From contig NW_026570230.1 of the NCBI RefSeq assembly GCF_019649055.1, positions 1,550,001 to 1,614,000 on the forward strand: DNA of 64,000 nucleotides, given 5' to 3'. A program made the translations under genes and the position numbers. This stretch comes from Paramacrobiotus metropolitanus (lineage: Eukaryota; Tardigrada; Eutardigrada; Parachela; Macrobiotidae). The notes beneath the pieces are model-generated. The model saw only the letters and a list, made by a program, of their open reading frames with translations, was not told the origin of the DNA and made no database searches. Each line of letters starts with the position of its first letter. Position 1 is the stretch's first letter. Shown here in pieces: positions 41,386 through 55,469 of the stretch.

Positions 41386-44300
41386 ATCCGCCAGTCAAAC
41401 TAGGACCGCTGAACCACGTTTTTGTCAGAATTCGATTGGCAAGCCGAAATACATTTATTTACGGAAATAAATTCATCGCGCGAGAAATCTGAGATGCGCC
41501 GGTATATTATCAATTAATTTTATTACAATAGCCCGTGATTTATTCTGTTGTCGGCTTAGCTTGTAACTAAATCCATTTAAATTCGATATGATGATGTTTA
41601 ATTGACCAGCGATTATAAATATTCAGACGCATCGCTCTTGTGGAATGGCCTTGCCCTACTACCGTGAAAAGTGCACGCGCACATGATCTGGATATGATCC
41701 GATTCCGCTCCAGTTATGCAGAAGTCTGAATTCTAGCAAAGACAAAATGCGGTTATGCCAGGTGAGTGCCCTTACAAGTAAAGTGAAGAACGTTGCGATT
41801 CAAAGTGTGAATAGGATGGGCCCTCAATCTGGTATCCCAAAATTGACGTATGTTTGGGTCTTTTGCATATACAGTTTTATATGTATTGGTATTTGTATGT
41901 GCAGTACATGTATAGTATCTGTATATCGCCGGTATTTGTTCAGAAAATATAGGTATAACTCAGACTCCCGGTATTCTAGTTGTGCTTCTCAGAATTCGAG
42001 ACCTTTTGATGCATATAGGATCGCACTTCGAGCTAACTGCGGCTAGCGAAACGGTTTCGGTTTCTAATGCTTCAGGTCAGCGCGGTTCAGATAAAGTGTT
42101 CAAGGAAAACATATTTAGGAAAACAATTTCATCAAGTACCTGGACCAAAATCTAGTAACAACTGCAGACAAAAATGGCGACATTACAAGTTAATCTAGTC
42201 AGGTCAGGTCTCACCTGGTATCTAACTATTAAAAATATGGCACAGCTTTTTAGTTTTGTAATTATTACGTATCAACGACAGTTCCGAAGAAAGTTCATGG
42301 AACCGGGCTATTGATAGATTTGGATCACTGGTAAAACCGTCATAAAGGTGGGTTTCGTTTATATTTGTTTATATTTCAGTGCGAATAAGAATTTGCAGAA
42401 TGTCCTATTGTAATGCTTTATAATTTTCACAGTATATACAGATCTTCTCAATCTTTTATTACAAGTGCATTTTGCAGTAGTACTCGTACAATTGGCAGTA
42501 AACTAATTATAAGTCTAATTATCTGCAATTTAGTAATATATCGCGTAACAATGCCACTGTCCATCTTGTACGTTGAACCATTGCCGTTGCTCTAGGAGTG
42601 CGAGAGGAATGAATGAACATTCCTTAAGAATTACATAAGAGACGAATGTTCATTCATTCCTCTCGCACTCCTAGAGCAACGGCAATGGTTGAACAGTACT
42701 GTGTACAAAATAAACATTGTTAGTATTAAAAGATATCAGCATAAAATTAGCGCGTAGCGCACCGCAAATGAAGGTTTTATGGTGTCCTTTAGAGTATTTA
42801 CGTGAATGAGAGAATAAATCTTACCACAGGTGTGTAAAACCTGCATGTGTCAGAAAATTACGATTTTTGGAACCGGTTAAAATCTAGCTACGTAATTTGT
42901 ACTGCATCTAGTGATGGTGATAAAAAATTAAGGACGTAGTGCAACCGCAGTGATACACTATATCAAAACGGTGTTCCTGATGAATATGAACCTATATGTG
43001 AGTTGTATGCGTGTACCCGTAGTTATATAAAAGCCGATAAACGGTGTTGGAACGCATGCATTTCGTACATTAACGAGTCAAAACTACGCACGATTCCTAC
43101 AAAGGTAATACGATCGGCTGGAGGAGTGTCGGTAATCTAATTCTTTTACCAGTGAAAGATTTATTTTCATTTCGTTACGGATATATCATTAATAAATGTA
43201 TCAGCAGCGCAAGGTACGCTGGCTCTCTTAATTGAACGACTAGCAGCAGCGTACTCGCGATGATCTAACCGTCTGGTCTAACAATGGACCTGTCACCTGT
43301 TTTGCCTTGGGAGTGCAACTCGTAGTAAGCAACCTAGTACTGAAAGAAGGAAGTCCAGGAAATGTTGCACAACGGTTGATGTCAATGACAAATATCCCTC
43401 TTACTATATGCGCAGTTGATTGCCAATCTTCAGATCACCGCAGGAAGCCGCAACAGTGGCACCGTATACGTACGAGTACATATACCGGTGCACAGAACCT
43501 TTTAATCAGCTGTAATTCGCCGATGGCCGACATTCAACATCTGTGAGCGCGGCAGTATATTCCCGGGCTGGAATCGCAGTCAGGCGCAAGCTGTGCCGGT
43601 GCACACACACCAAACACAGTCAGCCGACAACGCTCGGTCAATACTCACGCAATGTAAATTGTTTCCCATTGATAGCATTAGAATATGATCCGGCTAATAT
43701 ACCGATTCGGTGGCAGGTTCGTTGTCATCAATCATTCAGCATCCACTTCACAGACACTGGCCACGGCACTGTCAGCTCTTTATCCCTGAATTGCATTACG
43801 CGACGGGAGCACACGCACTCGGCACATAACTGCTCATGCATCGGTATACAAGTGGGCATGTGCTGTGTGTTCCAGGGACCACAGTATGGATGTCACGTTC
43901 CGGTTACGGCGCAACCGATACGCGTAGCATGTTGATTCTAACCACCGAATGTTTAAGACGTCCCCGAACGTACGTACGTACCGAACTCGCCCGGAATACC
44001 ATTGAAAACAGTGTCCTCATTTAACTCTTTACCATAAATTATAAATAATGCAAAAAATTTCTAAACTAATAACCATTTCATGGGATTTTGTTTAATGCTT
44101 CGTGATTTTCAATTCGGTTATATTTTGGTATATACGAGATTTGTAACACGTAACACTAGATTTGCAGATCGAACGTGACTGTTGCAGACCTTTCGAAAAC
44201 CACCATTCGAAAATTTTAATGCTTTTATTGTAGTATACTGCACAGTCTTGACAGGGCACTTCGTACCGTAGCAAGTGAAGGCGCTAATTACGATACAGTA

Positions 44301-44580
44301 TATACGTATATGTATTATTGAAAATAACTGTATTGAAAAATCTATCTGTATATTTATACGTATTTTTGAAAATAACTGTATGACTTGACTGTATTAAGAA
44401 TCGTAAACAAGACTATAGATTAATTAATGTGATACGATACATACATAAAAGTTATTGGGTTAATATTCAGTAATGGCGGGATGGGCGCTATTTGGGCATG
44501 TTAATTTAATCTGTACAAAATGTGCATATACACCGGTTCGGCTCCCTGAAAAACTCGCCGCCGAATCACTGATGCAGTCC
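41386..44580. other. Gene-free region with one long palindrome
   Basis: It holds the 51-bp-arm palindrome at 42572-42694. Open frames at 41747-42046, 43307-43546 and 43543-43935 lack domains and splice support. Nothing else is recognised. Confidence 0.35.
42572..42694. repeat. Long palindrome: 51-bp arms with a 21-nt spacer
   Basis: Arms 42572-42622 and 42644-42694 are reverse complements over 51 bp with one mismatch near the outer end. It could be a recent foldback insertion, a long hairpin RNA source, or an artefact of strand-switching. No flanking target-site duplication is obvious. Confidence 0.85.
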
Positions 44581-44666
44581 ACATAAAAGCCAGCGAACGA
44601 GGAAATTAATCACGAGGAACACGCAATAAATAATTCCCAGCCTATTTGTTCAGCAGAGTGAAGATG
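44581..44666 (+). promoter_or_regulatory. Candidate promoter and short 5' exon ending in ATG
   Basis: CATAAAAG at 44582-44589 resembles a TATA box. About 75 nt further on, ATG at 44664-44666 is followed directly by GTGAGT, a good donor. This could be a first exon of a downstream plus-strand gene, possibly the dopamine receptor whose first visible exon begins after an acceptor at 61068. The link is speculative. Confidence 0.2.
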
Positions 44667-47600
44667 GTGAGTGCAGGCGCGTTAAAGCCGCGGGATTGTG
44701 TGTGCCGAGTGTGTAAAAGTCGGGGGATATATGTACAGCGATAGGCCACTGATGCCTGAACGCCGCGGCCCGGGTTACAGCTAATGTTGACGTAACTTCC
44801 GTACGGTCATCGACTAACGGCCACTAATTCATCCTCGGTACAAATCGATTCCGCGCCAGCCTGCACACCAAGCAGCTGCTGCTAGTGGTTGTAACAATGT
44901 CGACATCCCCGGCTTTATTGACATCGTAAATGAGAAGAGTATAGACCCGGAAGTTCTCTTCCCGGATAAAAATAAACCCTCTACTTTTAAACGGCAATTT
45001 AGCCGGCATACATGCCACTTGTGTCGCATCTGTACCGTATATATGCAAACGGGAAACACCGTTGACCAATTAAGCGCGGTAATGGAAGCATTCCTATTAA
45101 TTAGGCAACATCCTGCTCATTATGAGGTAATTGACTTCCGCTACACTCATTCTCCAAACATTTATTGGCGTGCACTTGAGTTCGTTGCGGTCATACACCG
45201 GCGTCGGCAACGGTAGCGCGTCCGGAATGTAGCACAATGATCTCCTCATACTGCGTTAATAAGCTAATCATTGATTTACTTATAATGTCAACCGGGTTAT
45301 CGATCCGTGCAAATGGGCGCCCGTTGCTCTCCCCGTAATATACGTCGCAAACCGCTGGGAATTGTGCAACCGATAGCGGAACTCCTGCAGAGTCTTCTGT
45401 CGCCGTTAGCGGCGGTGGCGACGTGTAATCAATAGTTAGCCCAGATTTCCTTTAACCGATCAACCTTAACTTCATATTATCGTAATATTGATGATTAATT
45501 ACTGTCGGGAGAGTTGAGAAAACCATTTAGCTGCCCATCTCCAGGTGATCGTGAGGTTTCTGACATGAAAACATTAGGGTAACTGAATCACGTACACACC
45601 GCGCTGAACCGGCTGAACTATTCGTACATATAATTATACAAAAAGCGCATATAGATATACGTATTTACGACATAGTGTATTGTATACGTAGGCGTACTTA
45701 TAGAAGCGTATATACCTAGGTCGCATAATATATACGTCAGGTGACCTTCTAACAGGAAACCATTGGGGCAATTTAATCACGTGAACCTTACGGTGAACCG
45801 GCTGAACTAATCTTTATACAACAAGTGTGTGTGTGTGTTTATATACGCTATATGTATACACAGGCATACATATCTCGTATATGCCATATATACGCCAGGT
45901 GACCTTGAGGTTTCTGACGGGAAAACATTAGGGTAACTGAATCAGGTGAATCCGGCGATGAACCGGCTGAACTAATCGCATATATATACGACAAGCGATT
46001 AGTCAGTGGAATGGGAGTCGGGATGGTGCGATAAAAGAACAGTAATTACTCGCCCGGTCGTCGTCTATCTGGGGGTGATTTTTTGTGCGTAATCTGCTGC
46101 AATGATCTCTCCCTAACCGAACCTATCAGTAGTCCCCACGCGGCGGCGGCGCCCGGCCGGCTGGCCACAGCGGATGGGATCGGGACACGACATCAGGAAG
46201 TATGCATGTCTCTTTTGTGGTGAAACTGATAAAACGCCACGCCACGGCATTATACTCCGCCTTGATCATTTTCCACAGCAGCGCGCTTCATCGGCGTTGC
46301 GATGGCGTGCAGCGTGTATATGTTGTGCCTGTTGGTGGGTTCAGCCGGTTCACCAGCTGCGCCGCATATATACTGTATGCATCCCAACACAATTACACAA
46401 TACAACACAGTCGTTGCGCGCGTAGCTCTACATATCCGACGACGACACTGGCGTTTTTGTGGCGCAGCGGGACTCTGACTTCCTTCCTCCAACGGCTCTT
46501 AACATCCGCACTTTTCCCCAACTACCAAACTGTCAGCTTCCGTCGGTTGCCATTCTTAATCTGCATAATTCATCTGAGCCCTTCAGCAGCCGTTGGCTGC
46601 AGTGCCGTAAGTGTGTCCCTTCTACGTCGATGCATTGTGGCAGCCGCACACATATATAGCACACTGCACCGGCAGTCCAAGTTGTAGTTTTTCGCACTCT
46701 AATTCGGTTTTTCCACTCCTTTTCACACCCCGTAAACGCCGGGCGGCCACAGCAGTGCCGAGGCCAATAATCAAGCCACTCATTTCTCACGAAGCAACGC
46801 CCCCTGGGGCACTTTTCTAATTCGTCCACAGTACATATGTATACTGTGCAGTGCACAGCTGTATAATATATTGGTAACGTGTCGATGGCCCACTGCATCA
46901 TGTCGCTATAATCTCCCTCGACTCCGCCCCTCTTCCCACCAATTTTCTTCCAGTTCATTGGCTGTCTATAGGCGCCTGTGTGCATTTCCATCACAAAGCC
47001 GGTGCGCGGCGGTAATGTAATGTGCGCGCGCGTTGGTGGCACTGCCGGCCATGGTCTTATACACTGTGTGGTGGTGGGTTTGTTAGGCGCATTATTCCAG
47101 TATACGCTTCCTTAACGCACCGCTGTTGTTGTCGGTTGCACCCGCCGCACAGCAGCTGCCTGCTGCCTGGGCCACGATGGTACTTCTTATCCGGATAAAA
47201 AGCACATCCTGTATCAGCCAGCAGGGATTTGGTTAGCGTCCTGCTGATTCCACTACTGATCAACATTGGGGCCGGCGCGCGCTCTCCTTGTTTAGCTGCG
47301 TTACACGCGTTATTATAACTGCCGCATTCCAGGCAACAACGGCACAGGATGCCCTTATAGTGCAGATCAGTCTCTGACAATGCTCCTCGGGAATGATGCA
47401 TCTGCCGTCCGGTGTTTTATCCCTGTGTACACTTTCCCTGACAATGTAATATCAAGAGCTTCTGACGCTTAATCTGATAACACATGTGGCTCGGTCTCCG
47501 TTGGGCACGCACACACACGCTGCATATATATACGCGATCGGCATATATATATGTATATATCTCCGACGGTATCAGTCGCGCTGTGCAGCACACTGGATTA

Positions 47601-49697
47601 TATTCCCGTTTCCTCTTTCGCCTCTCTCTCTCTCATCCTTCCCTCTCGCGCTGATCTCCTTCCGTGGTGTGGCAGCAGCAATTGCAACTAGTCAGTGATT
47701 TCCTAAGGAAAACATCTCATTAGCGATTAAATTCCCCCATCGGCCGGGGATTTCCACAGGGCACTGACGATCCCTGGATTACCGCAGGGACAGTCCGGCC
47801 GGCAACGTTGTTCGGCGTGGCTGTTGTAGCGCCGTGACGATCACATTAAGCGTGATCGACAAATGACGAGTGCTTACTGGCCACTATATACACTTTGTAC
47901 GGGATAACTTAACCACTCGTTCCACTGGAGACGCGCGTGATGTGCGCTTAATTTCGTGCATTTGTTGTTGATTCCTGTGAGTCTATCGTGTATATTATGT
48001 AAAAAACGGAATGACTCTTGATGATGGTATTACATGATACTGATTGGCATCATTATCTGCCGGCTTAAGTTGTACGTGGATCTAGCGAGAGATGTGCCCA
48101 GGTAAGAAGGACACTCGGTTGTTGACAGGCTAGTTGATTGCGTAATAGTCGTGTGTGCCATGCGGACATTCGTAATTAGCGGGCTACTTTGTTTACACTG
48201 CTGTTTGATGTGCATGAGCATATAGAAGCGTAATTTTTCGGTAAGCCGGCTCAACTGCATTATGCCCTGACCCGATTAGCACTGTCCTCTGTTTTTTGTC
48301 AATCCCGTGATCCAGATAAAAAACCGAACGCACGTTCGATACCATGCAGTAGCGTGGAAGAGAGCGTGTCGCGAATGCATATCGCCGATACGCGTTCGGG
48401 GAGGTTATTAATGGAAAAGCGTGGAGAGTGGAACCCGGGCGCTCGCGCTTGTCGTGCACGTAGAGATTATCGATATCAAATTGACAGATGCAGAGTAAAT
48501 TGTATAAAAGTCAAATTTAATAGCGATCTTGGGAGATATATGCAACGGGCCAAACGGGACTACCAGCCCGGGCGCCGGTGCTGAGCTCATAAGTCTTAAC
48601 TAAACAGCTCCAAAACGCCAACTGCCTCCTCTGGATCCGCTGTCTGCCGATCCGATATATATGTATATATATCGTGCACGATGGCCTCGGCCTGCAGTTT
48701 TCTAATTCTTCAAGAGTGTTTGTCCAATGGCACATGGCTAGCTGTGGGGATGTGTGTAATTTATAGGGAAAATGTTGGTTTTACCCGGATGATTTTTTGT
48801 CGAAGCTGTGATAAACGGCACTCTCTGTGTGACTGGGGATGTGTGTGCAGTGCAGCTTCTACACAGTGTGGACTATTGACTGTGCATTGCCAGCGAGTAC
48901 TTTAAAGTGTACCGAGCTAATGACGTAAGACGTTGTCCAAGTTTGTTAGCTTCCGCTGACTGTTAAAAAATATGTTAAGGGAAAAATGGATTGACAAGGC
49001 GTCGCGCTGAGAACTTAATCGAGAAATGGACCGTTAAAAACGTTTGAATTATCAAATAATTCCGAAATCGCTACCGGAAGTTCTCATATATGCAAGTACA
49101 TTTAATTCAGCTAGTAAATAATTAAAAGTAAAATTTTTCTAAAAAAAATAGTAGACAAAAATGGTAAAATTACAGGGCGTCCAGAAATCTACCGTCGGAT
49201 TTTATATAAATGAGCGCATGTTCGAATAAAACCATCCGCTACGTCATAGCCACTTCTGAAGCGCTTAAGCAGATTCCATCCTGTTAGTAGCCCATTCTTG
49301 AGAACGTGCAGTAACTGCGTAAGCATGTCCTGGATAAGGGCATGTTATTTAATCCGCATGGCAAAAGTCGCGCGATGAGCCTGTTTCTTTTTCCGCTTAT
49401 ATCTCTAATTACATGGACGTCACGGTCAGAAAAGTGTCAATGATATCAATATGCTTTATCGACTGACTTTCAACCCTTTGTCAAGTTTCCCACTTCCCTT
49501 TTGGCCCACGCGCAGCGCAGGCAGATGCCATATTATATATATTGTGTCTATAATATGTAACACCTGGTAACCGGAGATCACATCACAAATGCAGAAGCTG
49601 CAGTAATAGATAAGCCGCCCGAAAAGAGAGCCTGTTGTTCGGTTGTGCGTTAGCTGTTGGACCAACATCCGGTGGTATTAAAATGTAAAGGTGAACT
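44667..49697. other. Gene-free region with diverged direct repeats and TATATA tracts
   Basis: It contains the triplicated repeat at 45542-46000 and several alternating TA/TG tracts (for example 47520-47560). The 46100-47700 part is GC-rich, with many overlapping open frames on both strands (46202-46687, 46533-47042) that show no domain and look like chance. It may be a long intron or regulatory domain of the dopamine-receptor gene. Confidence 0.35.
45542..46000. repeat. Three diverged direct repeats of about 100 bp
   Basis: Copies near 45542-45640, 45738-45830 and 45896-45995 share AGGTGA, TTTCTGAC, AAAACATTAGGGTAACTGAA and GAACCGGCTGAACTA in order. The spacers are AT-rich dinucleotide tracts. 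Confidence 0.65.
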
Positions 49698-49699
49698 TG

Positions 49700-49976
49700 A
49701 AAAGAGTACACACAGACATATTGGCTAAAATTACAGTTTCCTTGAATCTTTTCTTGATCACTTTTGCTCCATATATACCGCAAAAAGGAAGTCGCGACTG
49801 CCTTCTTCAGCTCCTGCAGCCAACATGGAAACTTAAAGAAAAGAGTACACACAGACATATTGGCTAAAATTACAGTTTCCTTGAATCTTTTCTTGATCAC
49901 TTTTGCTCCATATATACCGCAAAAAGGAAGTCGCGACTGCCTTCTTCAGCTCCTGCAGCCAACATGGAAACTTAAA
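49700..49976. repeat. Perfect tandem duplication, 139-bp unit, two copies
   Basis: The sequence from AAAGAGTACACACAGACAT to CATGGAAACTTAAA occurs twice in direct contact with a 139-bp period and no visible difference. It is very recent, or an assembly duplication. Confidence 0.9.
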
Positions 49977-51633
49977 AAGCGCCCTACCATTGAGTAGTAC
50001 GATAATATTTTATTTAATTTCGATTCTATGTTTATTTTCTGCGTTTTATATGTACATGCAGCAGAACAACAGCAGATGCATGCCTAACTGGATAAAACGA
50101 AGCTTCTGCAAATGTATCGGATGCTGAAATAATATATATATATAAACAATCGGCATTCGAGGACAAAGATAAATAACGGAAATTTAGAGAAGACTCCCTG
50201 CATACGTTATTATGTTCGGTCATCGGTCATGGATGTTGAATGTTACCAATATAAAGCAGATTAATGGACCCGTAAAGATATGAATTGTTGCCGACTTTTT
50301 GCCAGACAAAACCTAAATATTATTTGTTAAAGAATTAATTGATTTTCTCCATGTAAGCCGGGCGGATTGCGTAATCGAGTTTTAGTGGGGATCTTTGTCG
50401 TGATAAAGGAGCGAGTGTATGGTGATATACAGGAGAGCGGGGGCGCCTGGACTCCTCATGTTGGGATCGATCTGTAAGGGACTAATCCATCTTACACGGA
50501 AATTTCATTACCCAAATAATAACCTGATGATGGAGCTTACGGGATCAAGTGAGCTAGACGATTAAGCCCGTGCAATGGGCAGAGTGAGCGGGATATATAT
50601 CTGTAGCGCGGTGTATTATCCGTTGGCCGAGCGTCCCGTGTAACGCACACGCCATCCACCGCGTGCAGCGGCGGTCCCTCACAAACGCCGGCTAATCTGT
50701 CGGCGATCCGCAACAGATAATGGCGGTACTGCTTGTTGGTTTCCTGACTCGGTATACGTGCGCCGGCTATCAAACACACCACGGTAATACGATATACCGG
50801 CATATATATGTAATATGCGGCAGAAATCTGGAGCTGTTGTCTTTCTCTCCCCGGATTATCATCCCCGCGTCGACGCCGTACTGTCACACATCCCGGATGT
50901 GTACTGTGTGCGGCTAACCATGCCGGCCACTTCTGGCACTTTAAAATCCAGTTTAATAGTCAAAAAGCCCCCATTGTGCCGGCGCCATATACACAAGCGG
51001 CGGCCGGAACAATGGCCGGGAACGCCGCTGTATATATGCGCTGTCGATCATCTTTCCCCCGCCATTCAGCGCTGTCACGGCGTATTGGCGGGATAAACGG
51101 GATTATTCCTCTGTGTACGCAGGACAAGGACGTATTGTTGTCCTGTCTGTGGCGTTATTGATAAATCCTTGTACCGTAATATAATGCCCACTCCAAAATG
51201 CTGTAAACAGATCTCTCTTCGCAAATCACGCGCCGTTAATATCGCAAAAAATAATGATTTATCGCCGTTGATTTAACGTCGTGAAAATTTCTGAAACGTC
51301 AGCGCAATTTTTTATCACATAACATATAATTAAAATTTATACAGTATAATTACCATTTGTGTTGAGTATTTACTTTCAATTTATTTTAAAAGCTCATTTT
51401 TAATTGACTCTTTGTTTTCATGCAGAATATTTTTTGACATATTTTTGGAATGTTTACGACTGCAAACGCATAGTTAACCAGTTATATAATGCGCTACCTG
51501 CAAAATGTGTAATACGGGAGAACCTTGCCGGCTGTCAGCGTACTGTATGTTTTCGGCATGATCCTTAGCGCGAGCATCTAAGAAATGCCGTGCAATTTGC
51601 GCTGGGAGGAAGTGCGAGTTTTCTCAAGTAGAA
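49977..51633. other. Gene-free region
   Basis: No supported gene or structured repeat. The open frame at 50537-50887 (minus) overlaps others and has no domain. Confidence 0.3.
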
Positions 51634-51903
51634 ATGAAGAGGTTAGCCACGCAGCTGCGCTCCTTCACCAGCAACACCCTTTCAATAACCCTTGAGCAGC
51701 AAGTTATGCAAATTACTTTTTATATCCTTAACAGCTCGCAGAGCGTCGGAGCTATTTTTCATATGTACGGGAGTCCAGTCACAGTAAAAAAGAAAATTGA
51801 CGCATTTGACACGAACTTATTAAGCGTCATGATGCTCCCCTTATTTAGCGCGTCAAGAAAAATCTCACTGCTGTTTGCTTTAACTGCCGATTATAGAAAA
51901 TAA
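51634..51903 (+). CDS. Possible small unrecognised ORF, 89 codons
   Basis: An ATG in acceptable context opens an 89-codon frame with a balanced, hydrophobic composition (helix-like middle, K-K-K then a second hydrophobic stretch). It shows no signal peptide, domain or splice support. It may be chance. Confidence 0.18.
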   Translation: MKRLATQLRSFTSNTLSITLEQQVMQITFYILNSSQSVGAIFHMYGSPVTVKKKIDAFDTNLLSVMMLPLFSASRKISLLFALTADYRK

Positions 51904-54900
51904 ATGTTTATGCGGCTTTTTCCCGCAGTGTGAATATTTTCCAAAGGGAGTATAATGACCCCGCAAATAACGCGCGCTTGCAGGGCTTAGCGATTTAATC
52001 GCATACGGGGACGTCACAAAGGCGTTTTTGCGGCTGTTGTTTATTAAGATTGATGATCATGTTTTTGCTGGCTGGGATGAGACACATGCACCGGTCGCGT
52101 TGTCCTCGTTCGCCGGCAGCAGCGCAACCGTTTTCTCTATTGCGTAATGAACTTCCCGGTTGTCTGTTATTGTGTTCCCTTGTCAATTGTCGGGCTCATC
52201 GAAGCCCGCTGTTTATGCCGGCTTCCTCATTCGATGAAGCCGGCGATTTTCGACATCCGGGAGAAAACTGCAAATATTAAAGGAATATGGCGTATATCTA
52301 GAGCATAGTAATGTACTCATGCAGGCAGCGTGCAATCTCCAGACATGTTGTTGATAATTAATTGTAATTTCCGGTAACTCTCTATATTAGTTAGACGAAT
52401 ATAACCCAATGTGGACAAGGATTACGGCAGTTATACAGCTTGTCCGGGATATATTTATCCCGTAATCTGGATTAAAATCCCGTCCACAGAAATAGGTTTT
52501 CAAGGTGAACTGTCTGACAAATCGATTGCGAACACCCGGAAGTACGCTACACGAGCCCGGAATGGGCGGGTAGCGACGGGTCCATCAAACATAACCATAT
52601 TTTAACCATAAAAAAATCCTCCCGCTTGTTTGTCTCTTTCGCTTAATTGCATTTTTAGGCGAATAACAGGGCAACTACAGACAAACCCAGCGATCGCCAG
52701 TGATGTAGTACAGCCTTTGAATTCGACATTAATTCAGACTTCTATTTTGCGGGAAGCTAGGGCTATAGTTTTTGGGGTTTGTCGTGTGCACGAGGCATTG
52801 TTTTTTTATTTGTACAGTAGACTTCAGATGCCCAGAACAGTTCTGTGAATGTTACCAATAACATTGTAACCTATGCATCAACGTTAGTGATATCGTTGAT
52901 CGGTTTCCTAAAACTTTCCTAAAAAGTTACCATAGTTTATTATTAATCAGTGTCAGCAGTAATTTATAACAGTGCTGACCACCAGTTGTGCTCTGTATAC
53001 AAAACAACAACTGTGCATTACATAATAATTATGCTAAGTTTGGTTTGTCTGAGTACAGATACAGTGCAATTCTGCTGGAGTGTCCAGCTTAAGTGTTGCT
53101 GCAGGAGAAGATGAAAAGCAACGGGGAAACTCCGATTGGGTTATTTCCCTTTATTCGCAAAGGAAGTCCTGCAAAAGCAGCATGTGTGCAGCAACTGTTT
53201 GTTATACATACATTACTGTAATACAGCGGTATTGCACATACTGGTACAATATACATCTGTGTTGTGTATGCTGGCATGTGACACATGCCAGCACTGATCT
53301 AAAGTAAGCTTGTACTACAAAGTATAAAAATTAATATCTAGCAATAAGTAACCATTAATAAATAAGCTCTTCTATGTGCTTTTTTCAATTCTCGAGATTC
53401 AAGACGGGAATGTTCAGAGTGAGTAGTGAACTGTTTTTTCCCGTGTTAATTGGACGGTACTTTTTATTTAGATGATGGCTTAGCAGGCGCAGCCATTCTA
53501 TAAGCTTACTGAATAAAAATTAAACTTGGATAATTATTATTAGCCATAAAAAATTACGTAGCTTCATTAGCGTCGCACCGTTTGTAGAAGTATACAATGC
53601 AAATTGCAAAGCACGCATTTGTACAATACATGCATGCGAATGATATATCTTAAAACAACACAATATGTATTCTCAACGTATGTACGAGTACAATGCACAG
53701 CTCAACATATTACGGTAGAATTACGGTTATTCAAATAACGTTATGTTTTAACCATTGGGTCCTACAAAGCACAGATACAACGCTTTTCAAGCTTTTTACT
53801 GTACGAATACCTCCATTAAGCGGAACAAACAATAAAATACATACGTGAACAAAGAAACGTTACAAAAGGACAGACCGCGTAACAGAAGCGCGGCATCGTA
53901 ATATATGGCCAGCTAGATACTAGGGTAGGTAGCAGTCTGACAGTTAAACCCATTGCTAGATACAATCATATTGCATTAACAAAAAATGATAATTATTGTT
54001 GTATCAGCCTTCCGTATCAACTAACTGGCGTTAGAATAACTTTTTTTATCAAGAAGTCTTCCCCTGGAGCTCTCGCTGGCCCGGACATACTCGAAAACAA
54101 TCGCGCGCCTTTGTACATGTAAGCCGGCACAATTATACAAAATTGCCTTGATAAGCGGAAGTCGCTTATCCCGGCATAGTTCCTACATATCCCAGCTAGT
54201 GGAACCATTTTTATCGTTAGTGGAATAACATGTATCAAGTTCTCAACAGCTAGATTTGGGAATCGTACAGCATAAAGTGAAACCTAACCATGCCGCCTTA
54301 TACTGCAGTGTTGCTGTGTACGTACATCGTACAGTTGCAAACACTGATACAACACAAGTCCATTGAATTATTTTTATTATATCTATATTGATACGTTCTA
54401 AGTAGCCACGTAATTTTCTTCAACAGAAACTCAGTATGCAATGAAAATGATTGATGCCTGAATGGCTGAACCTAATTGTAACTGCAGTATCACATGTAGA
54501 GATCGAAATTTAAAGATAATAATTTTGGCGTCTGGTTTCATATATTATGTACAGATATGTTGGCAATTCGCCGAAATCCAGGCAGAAAATACCATCCAGG
54601 AGTAGGTATCATGGAATTTTGAAAAGTGGTGCTACATGTTTGCTCGTTCACGCACCAGCACTCGTAGAAAATGAGTGCCTCTAGCAAATCCTACTAGCAA
54701 ATGCTCATACTTATTCAATTATTACTATTACCGCAACAAATGAGATCGAAAGCACATTTTTTGTATAGATAAATTTAGATAATACATAATACTGTGGCTT
54801 GGCAATATAGGCCCTAGCTTGTGCACAGTTTGTGCACAGCTATTTTCGGTTCCCTTTTGGGCTATCAATGTATACGCATTCACCGTAATCAACACTTCAC

Positions 54901-55469
54901 CGTAATCAACACTTCACCGTCCCGTCCTTCCTGATCCAGGACACTGTGACGATCGGGCGCGTATCCCACAGCCAGATTAGCGATGTTCACGCTTCCCGTG
55001 TTTAATACAAGGAACCGGTGACGTGGCGGAAGCTCTTAATACATTCATTTAGGCTTCTAAGTGCAGCTGTCCGTGGCCAGCGTTGGCCTGGGCGATAAGG
55101 GCGCCTGCACAAAAAACAACACTATATGCACGCGTTCATCCGCAGATCACTGAACTGGACAAAATAGGATGTACACGATGTCTCTGTAAAAAGGCTTAAT
55201 CGGGGATCGTAAACGGGAATGGGCGCTTGCTGACCACTGCGTTGTAGACAACTTTTACGTTGACTCCCTGATCAACGTGTTCGGAGTCGTTCAACTTGGC
55301 AGTTTATTTGTTTGCGAGGTTTTTGTTAAAAGCGCTATGTATTGCTGTGTTAATACGAGTATCAACCGTATGCGTAATGTAAATTTCATGATTGATCCAG
55401 GTGTACGTAGAATTGGTGGGATAACTTTACGTTTGGCACATTCGTAAAATATTGGTCGCTTCTAATTTT
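51904..55469. other. Gene-free AT-rich region
   Basis: A 17-bp unit (CACCGTAATCAACACTT) is duplicated in tandem near 54883-54916. No gene is supported. Confidence 0.3.

Noticed and set aside
46202-47042. Several overlapping open frames on both strands of a GC-rich stretch
   Set aside because: No domains, no splice signals, and mutual overlap; expected by chance at this base composition.
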